Positions 13,058 to 13,835 of a stretch of 13,835 nt of DNA are shown here, in pieces; within the stretch, counting starts at the first letter, position 1; every line of letters starts with the position of its first letter. This stretch comes from JACRBK01 sp964427955 (GTDB taxonomy: Bacteria > Chloroflexota > Anaerolineae > Aggregatilineales > Aggregatilineaceae). The position numbers and the translations under genes are program-made. Under the pieces are notes generated by a model that saw only the letters and a program-made list of their open reading frames with translations, was not told where the DNA came from and made no database searches. Where the stretch lies: contig CAYRWY010000122.1 in NCBI GenBank assembly GCA_964427955.1, positions 1-13,835 on the forward strand. The letters run 5' to 3'.

Positions 13058-13063
13058 TCCTTT
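13058..13063 (-). promoter_or_regulatory. Shine-Dalgarno site deciding the ATC start of infC
   Basis: AAAGGA on the minus strand, 7 bases before ATC 13048-13050. No comparable site precedes the in-frame TTG at 12996. ACG at 13054-13056 is too close to serve as the start. Confidence 0.8.
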
Positions 13064-13105
13064 CACGATCCTAAGCCGGATGATCGATCCTGAAACTGGC
13101 TGTGC

Positions 13106-13134
13106 AGTGTAGCATAGCCTAAGCGTTTAGTCAA
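13106..13134 (-). promoter_or_regulatory. Sigma70 promoter of infC-rpmI-rplT
   Basis: On the minus strand, TTGACT (13129-13134) and TACACT (13106-13111) are exactly 17 bases apart, giving a predicted start near 13099 and a leader of about 48 bases. It lies between the histidine kinase stop and infC, so the translation operon does not depend on read-through from the kinase. Confidence 0.82.
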
Positions 13135-13170
13135 CCGTCTACACGCGAGAAACTTTGCGGGGGACCTGAG

Positions 13171-13835
13171 CTATCCCATCAGCGCGGCGTCGGACACCGG
13201 CAGGATCACGGTGAAGGTGCTGCCCTGCCCCAGGGTGCTCCGCACTTCGATCCGCCCACCGTGCAGCTCGATGATCTCTTTGGTGATCGACAGCCCCAGC
13301 CCGGTCCCGGAGGCCATCTCGGACGCTTCGACGGTGCGATAGAAACGGTCGAAGATGTTCACCAGGTCGTCGGGCGCGATGCCGATCCCCGTGTCGGTGA
13401 CCGACAGCCGGACCATCCCGCCTTCGACCACCATGCACAGGCTGATCTCGCCGCTTTCGGGCGTGTACTTGATGGCGTTGCTGAGCAGGTTGCGCAGCAC
13501 GCGCGTGACCTGGTGCGGATCGGCCAGGATATGGCAGGCGCTGTCGAAGCCCGACAGCGCGAGCGTCTGGTTTTTCTCGCCCAGGGAGAGCTTCAGCGCG
13601 CCCGCGACCTGGCGGCATTGTTCGGTCAGGTCGAACCATTCTTTTTGAGGCAGCGAGCGGCCTGCGTCGAGCCGGGAAAGTTCCAGAATTTCCTCGATCA
13701 ACTCGCGCAAGATGTAGGCCTGCTGCTGAATCTCGACCAGCATCCGGTGCCGGTCGGCCTCGGCAAAACGCTCGTAGTAGCGCAGCAGCGTGCTGATTTG
13801 CAGCATGATTGACGACAGCGGGTTGCGCAGCTCGT
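13171..13835 (-). CDS. Sensor histidine kinase, C-terminal part (5' end outside window)
   Basis: The 221 visible residues begin ELRNPLSSIMLQISTLLRYYE, the sequence just after the phospho-accepting His; the codon before reads -AC, so His (CAC) is likely but its first base is off the edge. The HisKA helices follow (QQAYILRELIEEILELSRLDAG). The HATPase domain has the N box HQVTRVLRNLLSNAIKYTPESGE, the G1 box VTDTGIGIAPDDLVNIFDRFYRT and the G2 box GTGLGLSITKEIIELHGGRIEV, ending STFTVILP. This is a complete transmitter module of the PhoR/VicK kind. The input domain and partner response regulator are outside the window, so the signal is unknown. Confidence 0.93.
   Translation of the reverse strand, partial: ELRNPLSSIMLQISTLLRYYERFAEADRHRMLVEIQQQAYILRELIEEILELSRLDAGRSLPQKEWFDLTEQCRQVAGALKLSLGEKNQTLALSGFDSACHILADPHQVTRVLRNLLSNAIKYTPESGEISLCMVVEGGMVRLSVTDTGIGIAPDDLVNIFDRFYRTVEASEMASGTGLGLSITKEIIELHGGRIEVRSTLGQGSTFTVILPVSDAALMG

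Overview
The window is GC-rich DNA with bacterial gene structure: Shine-Dalgarno sites, ATGA stop/start overlaps and short operons. It looks like ordinary chromosome. There are no tRNA or rRNA genes, insertion sequences, phage genes or CRISPR arrays. Several features suggest a Chloroflexota bacterium, perhaps Anaerolineae-like: an N-terminally extended ribosomal protein L35, an Eis-like GNAT protein, a DUF4395/thioredoxin pair, and GTAGGGGC-type intergenic palindromes. This assignment is an inference from gene content and style. A run of exactly 100 N at 2257-2356 marks a scaffold gap.

Layout from left to right: (1) On the minus strand, prs (2361-3353) is followed by the scaffold gap and then by the C-terminal half of a YegS/DagK-type lipid kinase, a DUF3592-like membrane protein and a membrane-anchored HExxH metallopeptidase that runs off the left edge. 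The last three are joined by ATGA overlaps. (2) On the plus strand, divergent from prs, lie two GNAT acetyltransferase-type genes in tandem (3482-4765 and 4785-5729). (3) A 470-base gene-free region (5730-6199) holds an intergenic repeat, a near-consensus sigma70 promoter, a 14-codon upstream ORF with three clustered Cys codons (CMCTC), and stem-loops ending in T-runs just before the next ribosome binding site. It reads as a possible attenuator for a DUF4395 membrane protein plus membrane-anchored thioredoxin operon (6200-7059). (4) A TRPM-type SLOG (LSDAT) protein on the minus strand overlaps the thioredoxin tail to tail. It is divergent, with its own promoter, from a coiled-coil/BON-domain protein (7962-8678). 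(5) On the minus strand come a TPR/low-complexity/one-TM protein (8717-10258), a SpoU-family rRNA methyltransferase (10356-11123) and a small two-TM protein (11110-11736). (6) The translation operon infC-rpmI-rplT (minus, 11821-13050) has its own promoter and a strong terminator. Its infC appears to start at the rare codon ATC. (7) The C-terminal part of a sensor histidine kinase runs off the right edge.

The parts are mostly housekeeping: PRPP synthesis, lipid phosphorylation, thiol redox, ribosome maturation and translation initiation. The most notable signals are the polycysteine leader with its attenuator-like structure before the thiol-redox operon, the ATC start of infC, and the stand-alone SLOG nucleotide-sensor-like protein. 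I did not see a clear multi-gene novel system.
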